Translations under genes and position numbers: made by a program | Assembly: GCF_005938125.1 (NCBI RefSeq) | Contig: NZ_VCQN01000005.1 | Coordinates: 186,001-250,000, forward strand | DNA from: Bacillus sp. BHET2 | GTDB lineage: Bacteria > Bacillota > Bacilli > Bacillales > Bacillaceae_B | DNA length: 64,000 bases | Reading direction: 5' to 3' | The notes under the pieces: generated by a model | Told to the model about the DNA's origin: nothing | The model's database searches: none | The model's input: only the letters and a program-made list of their open reading frames with translations | Part shown: positions 14,592 through 22,994 of the stretch, piece by piece | Numbering within the stretch: the first letter of the stretch is position 1 | How the letters are laid out: each line of letters opens with the position of its first letter

Positions 14592-15018
14592 TTAAATAGG
14601 CTTCAAATGTCTTCATCTTCTTCGTCATTCCATAATCCGGTCTTTTAAAGTAAGTGCGGTTCACGATCCAAAACAGCACCGTGACTCCGATTAAATCCTT
14701 GGCGGCATCAATCAGCGTCGATGACCGATACGGAACGAAGGATTGATGAATCTCATCAGTAAACCCATAAAAAATCGCAATCAACGCAACGGTGAAGTTC
14801 AGTGTAAACTGAAGCCTTCCATGTGCTAATAGTGCTACAACAAATAATCCATATAAAATACCAAATTCGACTAAGTGGAGAGATTCCTTCACAAAGCGAT
14901 CCACCTGATTATCAGGAAACCGAATAATGGCATCATCCGGATTACTCGACATGATCCAGATCAGAATCATATAGGCAAAAGGTGCGGCTGTCAGCACATA
15001 TGTAAGCAACTTTTTCAT
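14581..15018 (-). CDS. VanZ-family membrane protein
   Basis: 145 residues with about four membrane segments. The VanZ signature is present: a Lys-Glu-His loop (VKESLHLVEFGILYGLF) and FYGFTDEIHQSFVPYRSSTLIDAAKDLIG. VanZ-like proteins are linked to teicoplanin or lipoglycopeptide tolerance in enterococci, but most Bacillus members have no assigned role. It is convergent to spoIID and shares its terminator. Confidence 0.8.
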   Translation of the reverse strand: MKKLLTYVLTAAPFAYMILIWIMSSNPDDAIIRFPDNQVDRFVKESLHLVEFGILYGLFVVALLAHGRLQFTLNFTVALIAIFYGFTDEIHQSFVPYRSSTLIDAAKDLIGVTVLFWIVNRTYFKRPDYGMTKKMKTFEAYLKKD

Positions 15019-15192
15019 ATGGTCCTCGTCCTTTCTGTTTTTACTATTGTATCATGGGGGAGCGGGGTTAGTTGGGGTTAAATTGGCAATTTAATGGCAC
15101 TTATAACGAAAAATTCACACGAATTTTAAAAACCATACATAATCCTCATCCCTTTGTCGAAAGATAAGAATTAAAAAATTTTTTTCGAATGT

Positions 15193-15222
15193 GTATATAT
15201 TTTCTGAATTCTGTTCAGAATG
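15193..15222 (+). promoter_or_regulatory. Candidate SigF promoter of spoIIQ
   Basis: GTATA at 15193-15197, a 15-bp spacer, and GTTCAGAATG at 15213-15222 fit the forespore SigF pattern (GTATA-type -35, GGnnAnAnT-type -10). spoIIQ is a SigF gene in B. subtilis. It overlaps an upstream in-frame ATG at 15220, supporting the downstream start at 15241. Confidence 0.6.
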
Positions 15223-15240
15223 ATTGCAGAGGTGATGAAA

Positions 15241-16116
15241 ATGAGAGAGGAAGAAAAGAAACACCCTTCTCAAAGCTTTTTGAAAAGACGTTGGGCATAC
15301 CCAGCAATCTATTTAGCAAGTGCAGCAATCATTATCACGGGGATTCTGTGGTACCAAGCAGGAAATGATGTAAACGAAAAAGCCAAGGATTACAGCTATG
15401 ATGGAGTTCCTACTGACAATGAGTTCAATCAGCCTGCAGAAGAAGTCAATCGGTCATTGGAAAACTTTGTAATGCCTGTTTCAAGTCCAGAAGATACAGT
15501 CATCGAAAAACAATTCTACGATACTGAAGCTTCAGCAGAAGAGCAGGAAGCAGCCCTAGTCGTTTATGGAAACATGTACTACCCGAACCAAGGAGTGGAC
15601 ATCTCGAAAGATGGCAAAGAATTCGATGTACTGGCTGCCATGAGTGGTACAGTCACGAAGGTTCAAGAAGATTCTCTACTTGGTAACACGATTGAAATCG
15701 AGCACAGCAAAGGAATTGTGAGTCGTTATCAATCAGTGAAAGACTTTGAAGTTGCGGTTGGAGATGTAGTCGATCAAGGACAAGCCATTGCGAAAGCTGG
15801 AAAGAGCTTATTCAATGAAGAAGCTGGTGTTCACGTACACTTTGAAATCCGTAAAGCCAATGTTGCCGTGAATCCACTGGAATACTTCAACAAGTCTCTA
15901 GCCACTCTACAAGAAGCACAGCTAGAAGATAAGAAAGTTTCAGGTGATCAGCCGAATGCGGAAGCTGCAGAAGAAAATGCCGTAGAAGACCAAGCTAGCG
16001 AAAACAAAGCTACTGAGGACAAAGCAACAGAAGAAAAAGACGCTGCAGAAAACAAGCAAGATCAAGCTGAGAAAAAGCCGAAACAAGAAAGCAATGACGT
16101 AAAAGACGAAGAATAA
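15241..16116 (+). CDS. spoIIQ: Stage II sporulation protein Q
   Basis: 291 residues from ATG 15241 behind AGAGGTGAT, beginning MREEEKK exactly as in B. subtilis. One membrane helix (YPAIYLASAAIIITGILWY) is followed by an extracytoplasmic LytM/M23-like domain (about 90-230). It is the forespore half of the SpoIIQ-SpoIIIAH channel linking forespore and mother cell. The first zinc-ligand motif HxGxD is degenerate (NQGVD) while HVHFEIR is kept, so it is probably not an active peptidase, as in B. subtilis. The tail from about residue 235 is rich in Glu, Lys and Ala. Confidence 0.94.
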   Translation: MREEEKKHPSQSFLKRRWAYPAIYLASAAIIITGILWYQAGNDVNEKAKDYSYDGVPTDNEFNQPAEEVNRSLENFVMPVSSPEDTVIEKQFYDTEASAEEQEAALVVYGNMYYPNQGVDISKDGKEFDVLAAMSGTVTKVQEDSLLGNTIEIEHSKGIVSRYQSVKDFEVAVGDVVDQGQAIAKAGKSLFNEEAGVHVHFEIRKANVAVNPLEYFNKSLATLQEAQLEDKKVSGDQPNAEAAEENAVEDQASENKATEDKATEEKDAAENKQDQAEKKPKQESNDVKDEE

Positions 16117-16129
16117 TCATATAAATAGA

Positions 16130-16165
16130 AGACTGACCGTCTCCATAACGGTTCAGTCTTTTTCT
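16130..16165 (+). terminator. Terminator of spoIIQ
   Basis: AGACTGACCGT pairs with ACGGTTCAGTCT (one G-T style mismatch) around CTCCATA, followed by TTTTTC. Confidence 0.85.
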
Positions 16166-16351
16166 TTGTTTACGTTGGCGTTTCACCTCTCTAATTTATT
16201 AATCAGCGGCGGTAATCGTCATTCCACTCGAACCAGTTGGTTTCCCTTAACCACTTGAGCATCCTTTAAAACGCCCCAGAGGGTAGTGACAAAGCTTAAG
16301 AGATGGATGTGTGGGGATTTATCCACATAGGGCAAGAGAGGGCTGACAAAC
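16166..16351. other. Intergenic segment after spoIIQ
   Basis: Nothing recognisable apart from a short hairpin TGTGGGGATTTATCCACA near 16309-16326. Confidence 0.4.
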
Positions 16352-16513
16352 ATGCACAGTGAGGATCAAGACACTGGGCGTTCCCTTGAAGATAAATGGA
16401 TGGTAGTGGGGGGGAAGGAAAACATCACAATTCAGACATTTTCCAATCTTCATCGACTCATTTCTCGGGAAATAGTAGAAAAGGTGGGATTTGAAACAAC
16501 TCTTGTCGAATAA
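16352..16513 (+). CDS. Possible small protein, 53 residues (uncertain)
   Basis: ATG 16352 opens a 53-residue frame beginning MHSEDQDTGRSLEDKWMVV and ending in an amphipathic stretch (HRLISREIVEKVGFETTL). A GAGAGGG sequence lies about 10 nt upstream. I do not recognise it. It may be a real small gene or a remnant. Confidence 0.25.
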   Translation: MHSEDQDTGRSLEDKWMVVGGKENITIQTFSNLHRLISREIVEKVGFETTLVE

Positions 16514-16566
16514 TCACTGCACATTTGGTGGGTAGCTGATCTATTTCCTTCAAAAAAACCAAAAGA

Positions 16567-16577
16567 AGGTCCGTCCC
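16567..16577 (-). repeat. REP-like core copy (diverged flank)
   Basis: AGGTCCGTCCC followed by CTG rather than TC. It is a single copy with no visible partner. The surrounding 16514-16886 region has no convincing gene. Confidence 0.65.
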
Positions 16578-16792
16578 CTGTCAATATTATCAGAAAATTC
16601 TGCCTGAACCTTGTCCTTATTGTGTTTTTTGTGCATATATGTGGGCACAAGCTAATAAAATGATACAAACCTATCAAAAAAGAGAGTGTTTGAGGTGAGG
16701 AATCGTCGCCATACCATTGATCATTAGCTGAGTATTTGTTTATATGCCCTAACATAAGGAAGCTGTCCTCGATTAAATAAGGCTTTCTGCCG

Positions 16793-16808
16793 CTTGCACA
16801 TGTGCAAG
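16793..16808. promoter_or_regulatory. 16-bp perfect palindrome upstream of spoIIID
   Basis: CTTGCACATGTGCAAG is perfectly self-complementary and is followed within 6 bp by a SigE/SigA-like TCTATACTATT. It could be an operator for spoIIID. It does not match the SpoIIID box that I know (GGACAAG). Confidence 0.45.
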
Positions 16809-16886
16809 AGGTCTATACTATTTCATTGATGCGAAAGCGAGTCTCATTTCACACTTCTCACATCCAATTTAGGGAGGTCGAGTGGT

Positions 16887-17147
16887 GTGCACGATTACAT
16901 CAAAGAGAGAACAATCAAGATTGGGAAGTATATCGTGGAGACGAAAAAAACTGTTCGTGTAATTGCGAAGGAGTTTGGCGTGTCCAAAAGTACTGTCCAT
17001 AAAGATCTAACAGAACGCCTGCCAGAAATTAATCCAGATCTCGCAAATGAAGTCAAAACCATACTTGATTACCATAAATCAATCCGACATCTACGGGGTG
17101 GAGAGGCAACGAAGCAAAAATACAAAAAAGAAGAGCTCCACAGCTAG
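16887..17147 (+). CDS. spoIIID: Sporulation transcriptional regulator SpoIIID
   Basis: 86 residues from GTG 16887 behind AGGGAGG. It is a mother-cell DNA-binding protein that both represses and activates SigE-dependent genes. The helix-turn-helix is RVIAKEFGVSKSTVHKDLTERL (about residues 23-44), followed by the basic C-terminal helix (IRHLRGGEATKQKYKKE) that contacts DNA. Length and position upstream of mbl match B. subtilis. Confidence 0.96.
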   Translation: MHDYIKERTIKIGKYIVETKKTVRVIAKEFGVSKSTVHKDLTERLPEINPDLANEVKTILDYHKSIRHLRGGEATKQKYKKEELHS

Positions 17148-17153
17148 CCGAAA

Positions 17154-17196
17154 TACGCCAAGCCCCAGATAGATGGGTCACGCTTGGTGTGTTTTT
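17154..17196 (+). terminator. Terminator of spoIIID
   Basis: ACGCCAAGC pairs with GCTTGGTGT around an 18-nt loop, followed by GTTTTTG. Confidence 0.75.
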
Positions 17197-17219
17197 GTTT
17201 TTGGTCATAAAGGACGTTT

Positions 17220-17335
17220 GCCTGTTGAATTTGGGTGCTTTTTTAACAGTTGAAAATCGAACGAATGTCACCTGTCAAAAATCATCTCATTATTAACAGT
17301 TGAAAATTCTCTACTATTTAACAGTTGAACCCCAA
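17220..17335. repeat. Periodic intergenic array D (core CAGTTGAAAAT, 25-bp period)
   Basis: C(A/T)GTTGA-type cores at 17222, 17247, 17272, 17297 and 17322, spaced exactly 25 bp each time; the third copy is degenerate (CTGTCAAA). The best copies read AACAGTTGAAAAT. Located between spoIIID and mbl. No gene is present in 17148-17590. Confidence 0.7.
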
Positions 17336-17590
17336 TCCCCATGACATATGCCTATCCCTATACCTCCCAACAAAGAACCATTTACAACGATCCACCCCCC
17401 TACATATTTCCAATAATATAACAAAATTGATACATTTTTTTGACAAATACCATCTCGCTTCGACATATTTATGGTAAAATAATTAATTAGGTGAAAGATT
17501 TGCCTTAACGTTTTAACGTAATGACAAACTAGTGAAACTATAGATGAAATTCGATGATGAATTTGTAGAAGAAGAAGGGAGAAACACAAG

Positions 17591-18601
17591 ATGTTTGCGA
17601 AAGATATTGGGATTGACCTTGGTACGGCTAATGTTTTAATTCATGTTAAAGGTAAAGGGATCGTCTTAAATGAGCCATCGGTTGTGGCGTTAGATAAGAA
17701 TACTGGTAGGGTACTCGCAGTTGGAGAGGAAGCCCGTCGTATGGTTGGACGTACTCCAGGAAACATTGTGGCTACTCGTCCATTAAAGGATGGAGTTATT
17801 GCAGACTTCGACGTAACGGAAGCAATGCTGAAGCATTTCATTAATAAATTAAATGTAAAAGGATTTCTTTCTAAGCCAAGAATCCTGATCTGTTGCCCAA
17901 CGAACATCACAAGCGTTGAACAAAAGGCAATCAGAGAAGCGGCTGAAAAAAGCGGTGGGAAAAAGATCTATCTTGAAGAAGAACCTAAAGTAGCAGCGAT
18001 CGGTGCCGGAATGGATATCTTCAACCCAACAGGAAACATGGTCGTGGATATCGGTGGAGGAACGACAGACGTAGCGGTTCTTTCTATGGGTGATATCGTG
18101 ACGAGTCAGTCCATCAAGATGGCCGGGGATAAGTTCGACCATGAAATTCTGAATTATATTAAAAAAGAGTACAAGCTTCTAATTGGGGAGCGTACAGCAG
18201 AAGATATCAAAGTGAACATTGGAACGGTGTTCTCTGAAACTCTGGATGAAGACAGAAAAGAAATGAGCATCCGTGGCCGTGACATGGTGTCCGGGCTTCC
18301 ACGCACGATTACGGTAACAGCGAAGGAAATCGAAGGAGCCCTCCGCGAATCAGTGGCCGTGATCGTACAGGCTGCGAAAAATGTTCTTGAAAAGACGCCA
18401 CCGGAATTATCAGCGGATATCATTGACCGCGGTGTGATTTTAACAGGTGGTGGGGCCCTTCTTCACGGAATGGACACCCTACTTGCAGAAGAACTGAAAG
18501 TACCGGTATTGATCGCTGAGAACCCGATGGATTGCGTAGCCATTGGAACAGGGTTAATGCTTGAAAACATCGATAAGATTTCAAGAAGAAGAATCATCTA
18601 A
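17591..18601 (+). CDS. mbl: Rod-shape protein Mbl (MreB-like actin)
   Basis: 336 residues; a cytoplasmic actin homologue that forms membrane-associated filaments guiding lateral peptidoglycan synthesis. Actin-fold phosphate loops are visible: DIGIDLGTANVLIH (about 5-18), MVVDIGGGTTDVAVLSMG (about 156-173) and ILTGGGALLHGMD near 283. Assigned as Mbl rather than MreB because it follows spoIIID and precedes flhO, as in B. subtilis. AGAAGAAGGGAG precedes the ATG, with TTGACA at 17440-17445 as a possible -35. Confidence 0.95.
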   Translation: MFAKDIGIDLGTANVLIHVKGKGIVLNEPSVVALDKNTGRVLAVGEEARRMVGRTPGNIVATRPLKDGVIADFDVTEAMLKHFINKLNVKGFLSKPRILICCPTNITSVEQKAIREAAEKSGGKKIYLEEEPKVAAIGAGMDIFNPTGNMVVDIGGGTTDVAVLSMGDIVTSQSIKMAGDKFDHEILNYIKKEYKLLIGERTAEDIKVNIGTVFSETLDEDRKEMSIRGRDMVSGLPRTITVTAKEIEGALRESVAVIVQAAKNVLEKTPPELSADIIDRGVILTGGGALLHGMDTLLAEELKVPVLIAENPMDCVAIGTGLMLENIDKISRRRII

Positions 18602-18654
18602 TGATGACACCAGCCATTCCATGTGAAAATAGCAAAAAGTAATGAGGTGGAAAC

Positions 18655-19497
18655 ATGTTTCGCGGATTCTATTCAGTTGCATCAGGCATGCTTTCTCAAC
18701 AACGCAAGACCGAAATGTTAACGAACAATATGTCCAATGCCAATACTCCAGGTTTTAAAGCAGATCAGGCTTCCATGCGAGCATTCCCTGAAATGCTTCT
18801 GGATCGGATGGATTCAACAACCATTCCGACAGAGAAGACACTTACCCTCCCTTTTAACAACAAAGTGGGGGCGCTCAATACGGGCGTATATATGCAAGAA
18901 ACGATTCCTTCTTTCTTGCAAGGGGATCTTCAAGAAACGGGGAGAAGCTTGGATATTGCTCTACTAGACGTGTCCATGCCTGCAGATGGTGAGACCGGAG
19001 CAAGTGGGTCGGTTTTTCTGACCGTTGAAGGTGCTGACGGAACTCCCCGTTATACACGTAACGGGAATTTGACTGTGAACGGAAACGGCTTTCTCACTAC
19101 GAACAGCGGCTTCCATGTTTTGGATGAAAATGGTGAAAGAATTCAATTGGACAGTGATCAATTCACGGTAGGGGAAAAGGGGCAGATTCGTGTCGATGAT
19201 AATGTAGTGGCTACGTTAGGTGTCGGCTACTCTGATAATCCTAATCGACTCATGAAGCAGGGAGACGGGTTATTTGCAACAGAAGGCAATGTCCCCCTTC
19301 CTGATGCCTATGAAGAGAACAATGTCTCCTTTACGACCAAGCAGGGCTTTCTGGAACGTTCTAACGTCGATGCTTCCCGTACCATGACGGACATGCTATC
19401 GGGGTACAGAGCATTTGAAGCGAATCAAAAAGTTCTCCAAGCGTATGACCGCAGCATGGAAAAGGCGGCCAACGAAATTGGTCGGGTCAATGGATAG
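18655..19497 (+). CDS. flhO: Flagellar rod/hook protein FlhO
   Basis: 280 residues of the FlgF/FlgG family. It begins with the flagellar rod signature (LSQQRKTEMLTNNMSNANTP) and ends with the FlgG-type C-terminal helix ending ALEANQ-like (AFEANQKVLQAYDRSMEKAANEI). Exported through the flagellar secretion system to build the distal rod. An AATGAGGTGG site precedes the ATG. It forms a pair with flhP, 57 bp downstream. Confidence 0.9.
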   Translation: MFRGFYSVASGMLSQQRKTEMLTNNMSNANTPGFKADQASMRAFPEMLLDRMDSTTIPTEKTLTLPFNNKVGALNTGVYMQETIPSFLQGDLQETGRSLDIALLDVSMPADGETGASGSVFLTVEGADGTPRYTRNGNLTVNGNGFLTTNSGFHVLDENGERIQLDSDQFTVGEKGQIRVDDNVVATLGVGYSDNPNRLMKQGDGLFATEGNVPLPDAYEENNVSFTTKQGFLERSNVDASRTMTDMLSGYRAFEANQKVLQAYDRSMEKAANEIGRVNG

Positions 19498-19553
19498 TAA
19501 AGATTGTAAATGAATTTCGCCACTGAATACCTTATAATAGGGGAGAACGTATC

Positions 19554-20396
19554 ATGAACCGAACGATGATTACAGCTACCAATACATTAAGCCAATTGCA
19601 AAAACAAATGGACATGATCGGTCATAATCTTTCAAACACTGATACGAATGGATATAAACGCCGGGATGCATCATTCTCGGAGTTACTCGTGCAACAGGTG
19701 AAAAATCAGGGTGTCGACAAGTTTGAAACAGGAAGGTTGACCCCTCTTGGAGTCCGGGAAGGGAACGGTGCCAAGCTTGCTCAATCACAACTGATCTTGA
19801 ACCAGGGGTCTTTGAAAGCAACTGGCAGAGAGCTTGACTTTGCCATGACAAGTGATAGACAGTTTTTTAAAGTCCTTGCCCAGGATGACAACACAAGTGC
19901 CGTGCGCTATACGCGAGACGGAGCATTTTTCTCAAGTCCAACTGGGAATGGTGAAGCGATGCTCGTGAACGGAAGCGGATTTCCAATCTTGGATGAGAAC
20001 GATAACTATATCACTTTCCCTGAAGACGCATCTTCTTTTACTTTAGAAGATAATGGCGTTCTAACCGTATCGGGATCAGGTGGAGGAGAAGAGCAGTTCA
20101 ATTTGGGTATCGTCTCAGTTGAAAAACCTCAATTCCTTCAGCAATTTGGAGGGAATCTGTTAGGCTTTGCAGATAACCTGAATGAACTCGGTGTGACAGA
20201 AGATGAAGTGGTGACCAACGTCATTGGCGGGGCACGATCTGAGATCTCAATGGTCCAGAGTTCATTGGAAGGATCAAACGTTGATATCAGTAAAGAAATG
20301 ACGGACATGCTGAACGTCCAACGATCATATCAATTTCAGGCTCGCTCGATCTCCCTTGCAGATCAAATGATGGGCCTTGTAAATGGGATACGCTAA
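19554..20396 (+). CDS. flhP: Flagellar rod/hook protein FlhP
   Basis: 280 residues, paralogous to FlhO. The N-terminal signature LQKQMDMIGHNLSNTDTNGYKR and the C-terminal STVDISKEMTDMLNVQRSYQ-like helix (here SNVDISKEMTDMLNVQRSYQ) are typical of FlgG-type rod proteins. The central region (about 110-220) is the variable surface domain. In B. subtilis FlhO and FlhP are needed to complete the rod before hook assembly. Confidence 0.9.
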   Translation: MNRTMITATNTLSQLQKQMDMIGHNLSNTDTNGYKRRDASFSELLVQQVKNQGVDKFETGRLTPLGVREGNGAKLAQSQLILNQGSLKATGRELDFAMTSDRQFFKVLAQDDNTSAVRYTRDGAFFSSPTGNGEAMLVNGSGFPILDENDNYITFPEDASSFTLEDNGVLTVSGSGGGEEQFNLGIVSVEKPQFLQQFGGNLLGFADNLNELGVTEDEVVTNVIGGARSEISMVQSSLEGSNVDISKEMTDMLNVQRSYQFQARSISLADQMMGLVNGIR

Positions 20397-20411
20397 AAGG
20401 AGTTAAACGCT

Positions 20412-20690
20412 ATGAGTGAAAAAGAGCTGCTACAAGAAGAAAAATCGACAAGAGAATCAGTAAAAGCAGAAAAAAAGATGAAGCAGAAGGACGAATCAAA
20501 ACCTTCTCGCTGGGTCCGTGTGCGCATGCTACCCATCTGGCTTAGAATCCTTCTGTTCATCCTTCTTCTTGCAGGAAGTCTCGCGCTCGGTGCCGTCATC
20601 GGCTTCGCAGGCATAGGCGACGGCAAAGCAGCCGACGTCTTCAAAGCAGAAACCTGGCAGCACATCTTTGACATCGTAACCAAAAAATAA
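20412..20690 (+). CDS. EpuA-type small membrane protein ('RNA polymerase subunit beta' family)
   Basis: 92 residues: a highly charged N-terminus (about 1-38, Lys/Glu) with RWVRVRMLPIWLRIL, one transmembrane helix (LLFILLLAGSLALGAVIGFAGIG) and a short tail GKAADVFKAETWQHIFDIVTKK. This matches short proteins often labelled DNA-directed RNA polymerase subunit beta because of a shared domain; a polymerase role is not supported. It follows flhP by 15 bp and is probably cotranscribed. Confidence 0.7.
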   Translation: MSEKELLQEEKSTRESVKAEKKMKQKDESKPSRWVRVRMLPIWLRILLFILLLAGSLALGAVIGFAGIGDGKAADVFKAETWQHIFDIVTKK

Positions 20691-20704
20691 CTCTTTTGAG
20701 TTTT

Positions 20705-20802
20705 GAGGGACGGACCTCGAAATATTTAGCTTTTCGTGCAATGAACCTTGAGACAACAGGGTTTTGCTGCGGATCGAGCTTGATATTCGAGGTCCGTCCC
20801 TC
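20705..20802. repeat. REP-like element, 98-bp inverted-repeat unit (copy 1)
   Basis: GAGGGACGGACCTCG at the left end and CGAGGTCCGTCCCTC at the right end are perfect inverted repeats. The interior shares blocks with copy 2: GAACCTTGA, ACAGGG, ATCGAGC and TTCG. The transcript would fold into a long hairpin. Confidence 0.9.
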
Positions 20803-20895
20803 TTTTTATGCTCTTTAAAACAGAAAACGAGCAGGCACGTCTTTAGTATGGTCATCAAAAAGGACCAACACAAACGAGTAGAGTGAGACTTTAGA

Positions 20896-20993
20896 GAGGG
20901 ACGGACCTCGAATTTGCCTCTTTTTTAGACATAGAACCTTGATATACAGGGATTTTAATTGAAAATCGAGCCATTTTTCGAGGTCCGTCCCTC
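20896..20993. repeat. REP-like element, 98-bp inverted-repeat unit (copy 2)
   Basis: Same 15-bp termini and exactly the same 98-bp length as copy 1, with partially conserved interior. The two copies are 93 bp apart, forming a tandem BIME-like cluster between the EpuA-type gene and fabZ. Confidence 0.9.
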
Positions 20994-21074
20994 TCTGGGT
21001 CCCTCTCCGGTTGCTATTCAAAGCCCAGTTTCTGTACAATAAGGTGTACATACATATTGGTAGGAGGAATTGTG

Positions 21075-21509
21075 ATGCTTGATATTAATGAGATTAAAGA
21101 GATTATTCCCCATCGTTATCCGTTTTTGTTGGTTGACCGGATTTTAGAGGTGGAGGAAGGCAAGAAGGCGATTGGGATCAAGAATGTGACCGCGAATGAG
21201 GAATTTTTCAATGGTCACTTCCCAGGTTATCCTGTTATGCCAGGGGTATTAATTGTTGAGGCGCTTGCTCAGGTTGGTGCTGTTGCTATGCTGAAGGTGG
21301 AAGATAACCGCGGACGTTTAGCATTTTTTACGGGAATTGATAAATGTCGCTTCAAGCGTCAGGTCAAGCCTGGAGATCAGTTAAGACTTGAAGTGGAGAT
21401 GATTCGCTTTAAAGGACCGATCGGCAAAGGGAAAGGCGTTGCGACGGTTGATGGCGAAGTTGCTTGTGAATTAGAGATGATGTTTGCTCTTGGGGATAAG
21501 CAGGAATAG
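21075..21509 (+). CDS. fabZ: 3-hydroxyacyl-ACP dehydratase FabZ
   Basis: 144 residues from ATG 21075 behind GTAGGAGGAATTGTG; an upstream in-frame start at 21057 overlaps the ribosome site. It dehydrates beta-hydroxyacyl-ACP in type II fatty acid synthesis as a hot-dog fold dimer. The active site is visible as [11 protein letters not shown] with the catalytic His and [14 protein letters not shown] with the catalytic Glu. Cytosolic. Confidence 0.97.
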   Translation: MLDINEIKEIIPHRYPFLLVDRILEVEEGKKAIGIKNVTANEEFFNGHFPGYPVMPGVLIVEALAQVGAVAMLKVEDNRGRLAFFTGIDKCRFKRQVKPGDQLRLEVEMIRFKGPIGKGKGVATVDGEVACELEMMFALGDKQE

Positions 21510-21516
21510 TTTTAAT

Positions 21517-21562
21517 AAAACCGGGTTTGGCGTGATTTTATTCACTCTGGCCCGGTTTTTTA
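21517..21562 (+). terminator. Terminator of fabZ
   Basis: AAAACCGGG (21517-21525) pairs with CCCGGTTTT (21551-21559), with an inner GTGA/TCAC helix, followed by TTT. Confidence 0.85.
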
Positions 21563-21763
21563 TCTGTTCTATTTTCCAACGGGTGGTTGATCAAATGTAC
21601 CAATCTTTTGTCTCGTTTCAAGCAACATCGTTTCCCTATCATAGAACAATCCAGGAAAATTTCATCCTCATGCAAGTATATTCAATTTCAGGGAACGCTA
21701 ACAAAAGACCAACGTATCGGTCTTAGATGATTAAACTTACACATTAGAAAGGAGTCATACATC

Positions 21764-22060
21764 ATGAACAATAAGTTATTATCAATCCTAGGTGGATCCG
21801 TACTTGCTGCGTTTCTTCTTGTAGGATGTAACGCAAAACAGGAGCCGCCTCCGGAAGACGAGGCTCCAATAGAAGAAAATGATAACATGGATGAAAATGA
21901 CGATATGAACGACGGGGACATGAATGAAGAGAACTACCCTGAGTCAGAAGATAAAAACGTCGATGGTGACAAAGACGCAACGAAAGATAAGAACACACCT
22001 GAAGAAGATGTCATAGAAGATGATATTGATGTGAAGGATAAGGATAATAAGGACGAGTAG
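21764..22060 (+). CDS. Small acidic lipoprotein
   Basis: 98 residues. Signal peptide with lipobox LLVGC (Cys at residue 22), so it should be lipid-anchored on the outer membrane face. The remainder is low-complexity Asp/Glu/Asn with Lys (DNMDENDDMNDGDMNEENY) and no recognisable domain. AAAGGAG precedes the ATG. It shares a terminator with the convergent sortase gene. Function unknown; an acidic tail of this type could bind cations or act as a spacer. Confidence 0.65.
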   Translation: MNNKLLSILGGSVLAAFLLVGCNAKQEPPPEDEAPIEENDNMDENDDMNDGDMNEENYPESEDKNVDGDKDATKDKNTPEEDVIEDDIDVKDKDNKDE

Positions 22061-22064
22061 AAAA

Positions 22065-22095
22065 AAAGCGCAGAAGCAAGAGTCTTCTGCGCTTT
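22065..22095. terminator. Bidirectional terminator
   Basis: 12-bp perfect stem AAAGCGCAGAAG / CTTCTGCGCTTT with loop CAAGAGT, between the lipoprotein gene and the convergent sortase gene. Confidence 0.9.
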
Positions 22096-22684
22096 ACTCT
22101 ATTCTCTTAGCATTGATGATATAACGTTCTTCGGTACTTGAAAGATATTCAAAGGGATAACATGTTGACAAAGTGAGGATTTCCTCTGGATTTGTTGGAA
22201 TAAGTATTGAAAGGTCTGTTTCATCTATAATTAGTGTCTCAAAGATCTCATATTTATGAGTTGTACGATCAATTTGAAAGAGTATAATATCCCCAATTTG
22301 AAGGTCGCCCATTTTTTTGAATACGGTATCACGATGACCGGCTAGAAATATTCGATCTTTTTGCCCAGGGAGTTTGGTGGTTGAGTAGTGACCAACCCCT
22401 TTTTCCAGTTCAGATTCGTCTGTCCCTTCAATAACCGGAAGTTGCTTGTTTAATTTGGGGATTTCAAGAATTCCAATAATATCCCCAGTATGAAACGAAT
22501 ATTTGAAAGAAGGTGACTCTAAATGACTTTTATCTGTACTCTCTTTAACTAAAGATTGGGCTTCTGCTAACGCAATATTTTCTTTTTTATTATGAGAAAT
22601 TAATTGATAGGCGGAGTAGATTAGTAATGTGCTTCCACTAACCAATAGGAAAATACTAACTATTTTTAAAGCGTTGAACTTCAC
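22094..22684 (-). CDS. Class D-type sortase
   Basis: 196 residues with an N-terminal membrane anchor (IVSIFLLVSGSTLLIYSAYQL). The catalytic His lies in IFLAGHRDTVF (about residue 117) and the catalytic Cys in LTLSTCYPF (about residue 175), with a downstream Arg in ERYIINAKR. The LAGHRDT and TLSTC motifs resemble Bacillus class D sortases such as YhcS. The start is GTG 22684, inside the 3' end of the sinR-like gene (29-nt overlap), so translation is probably coupled. No LPxTG-type substrate was noticed in this window. Confidence 0.85.
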   Translation of the reverse strand: MKFNALKIVSIFLLVSGSTLLIYSAYQLISHNKKENIALAEAQSLVKESTDKSHLESPSFKYSFHTGDIIGILEIPKLNKQLPVIEGTDESELEKGVGHYSTTKLPGQKDRIFLAGHRDTVFKKMGDLQIGDIILFQIDRTTHKYEIFETLIIDETDLSILIPTNPEEILTLSTCYPFEYLSSTEERYIINAKRIE

Positions 22685-22994
22685 TGTTGTTCACCCTTTT
22701 AAACTGAATAAATTGAATATATTCCAAAAACTCCTGCTTAGTTAATCCCTCCTCTATAGCCATCCTCACTAATTGTATCCATTCCTCATCAATATCAGGT
22801 TGGCAATCAAGTACTTGATTTAGTGATACTCCAAGTGCGGCAGATAATTTATCAAGGATTTGTATACTGGGGTTTTTCTGAATTCCTCTTTCTATTGAAC
22901 TTAAATATGATTTTGAAATGCCCGCACGATTAGAAAGTTCAATAATGCTCATTCTTTTTTTCTCCCTATATTTTTTTATTTTATCACCTACCAT
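22656..22994 (-). CDS. SinR-like transcriptional repressor (paralogue 2)
   Basis: 112 residues. An XRE helix-turn-helix (about 5-62; KKRMSIIELSNRAGISKSYLSSIERGIQKNPSI) is followed by a SinI/SinR-type dimerisation segment: IDEEWIQLVRMAIEEGLTKQEFLEYIQF (about 68-96). That C-terminal motif is what SinI-type antirepressors bind. It forms an operon with the overlapping sortase gene. It could repress its own operon or the zinc-ribbon gene behind the GTTCG operators at 23182-23217; this is inference. Confidence 0.85.
   Translation of the reverse strand: MVGDKIKKYREKKRMSIIELSNRAGISKSYLSSIERGIQKNPSIQILDKLSAALGVSLNQVLDCQPDIDEEWIQLVRMAIEEGLTKQEFLEYIQFIQFKRVNNSEVQRFKNS

Noticed and set aside
16450..16755. 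101-residue minus-strand frame after spoIIQ
   Set aside because: It has no ribosome site or family likeness, and it overlaps a repeat core.
20412..20690. RNA polymerase beta subunit
   Set aside because: A database-style label only; the 92-residue membrane protein has none of the beta-subunit catalytic regions.
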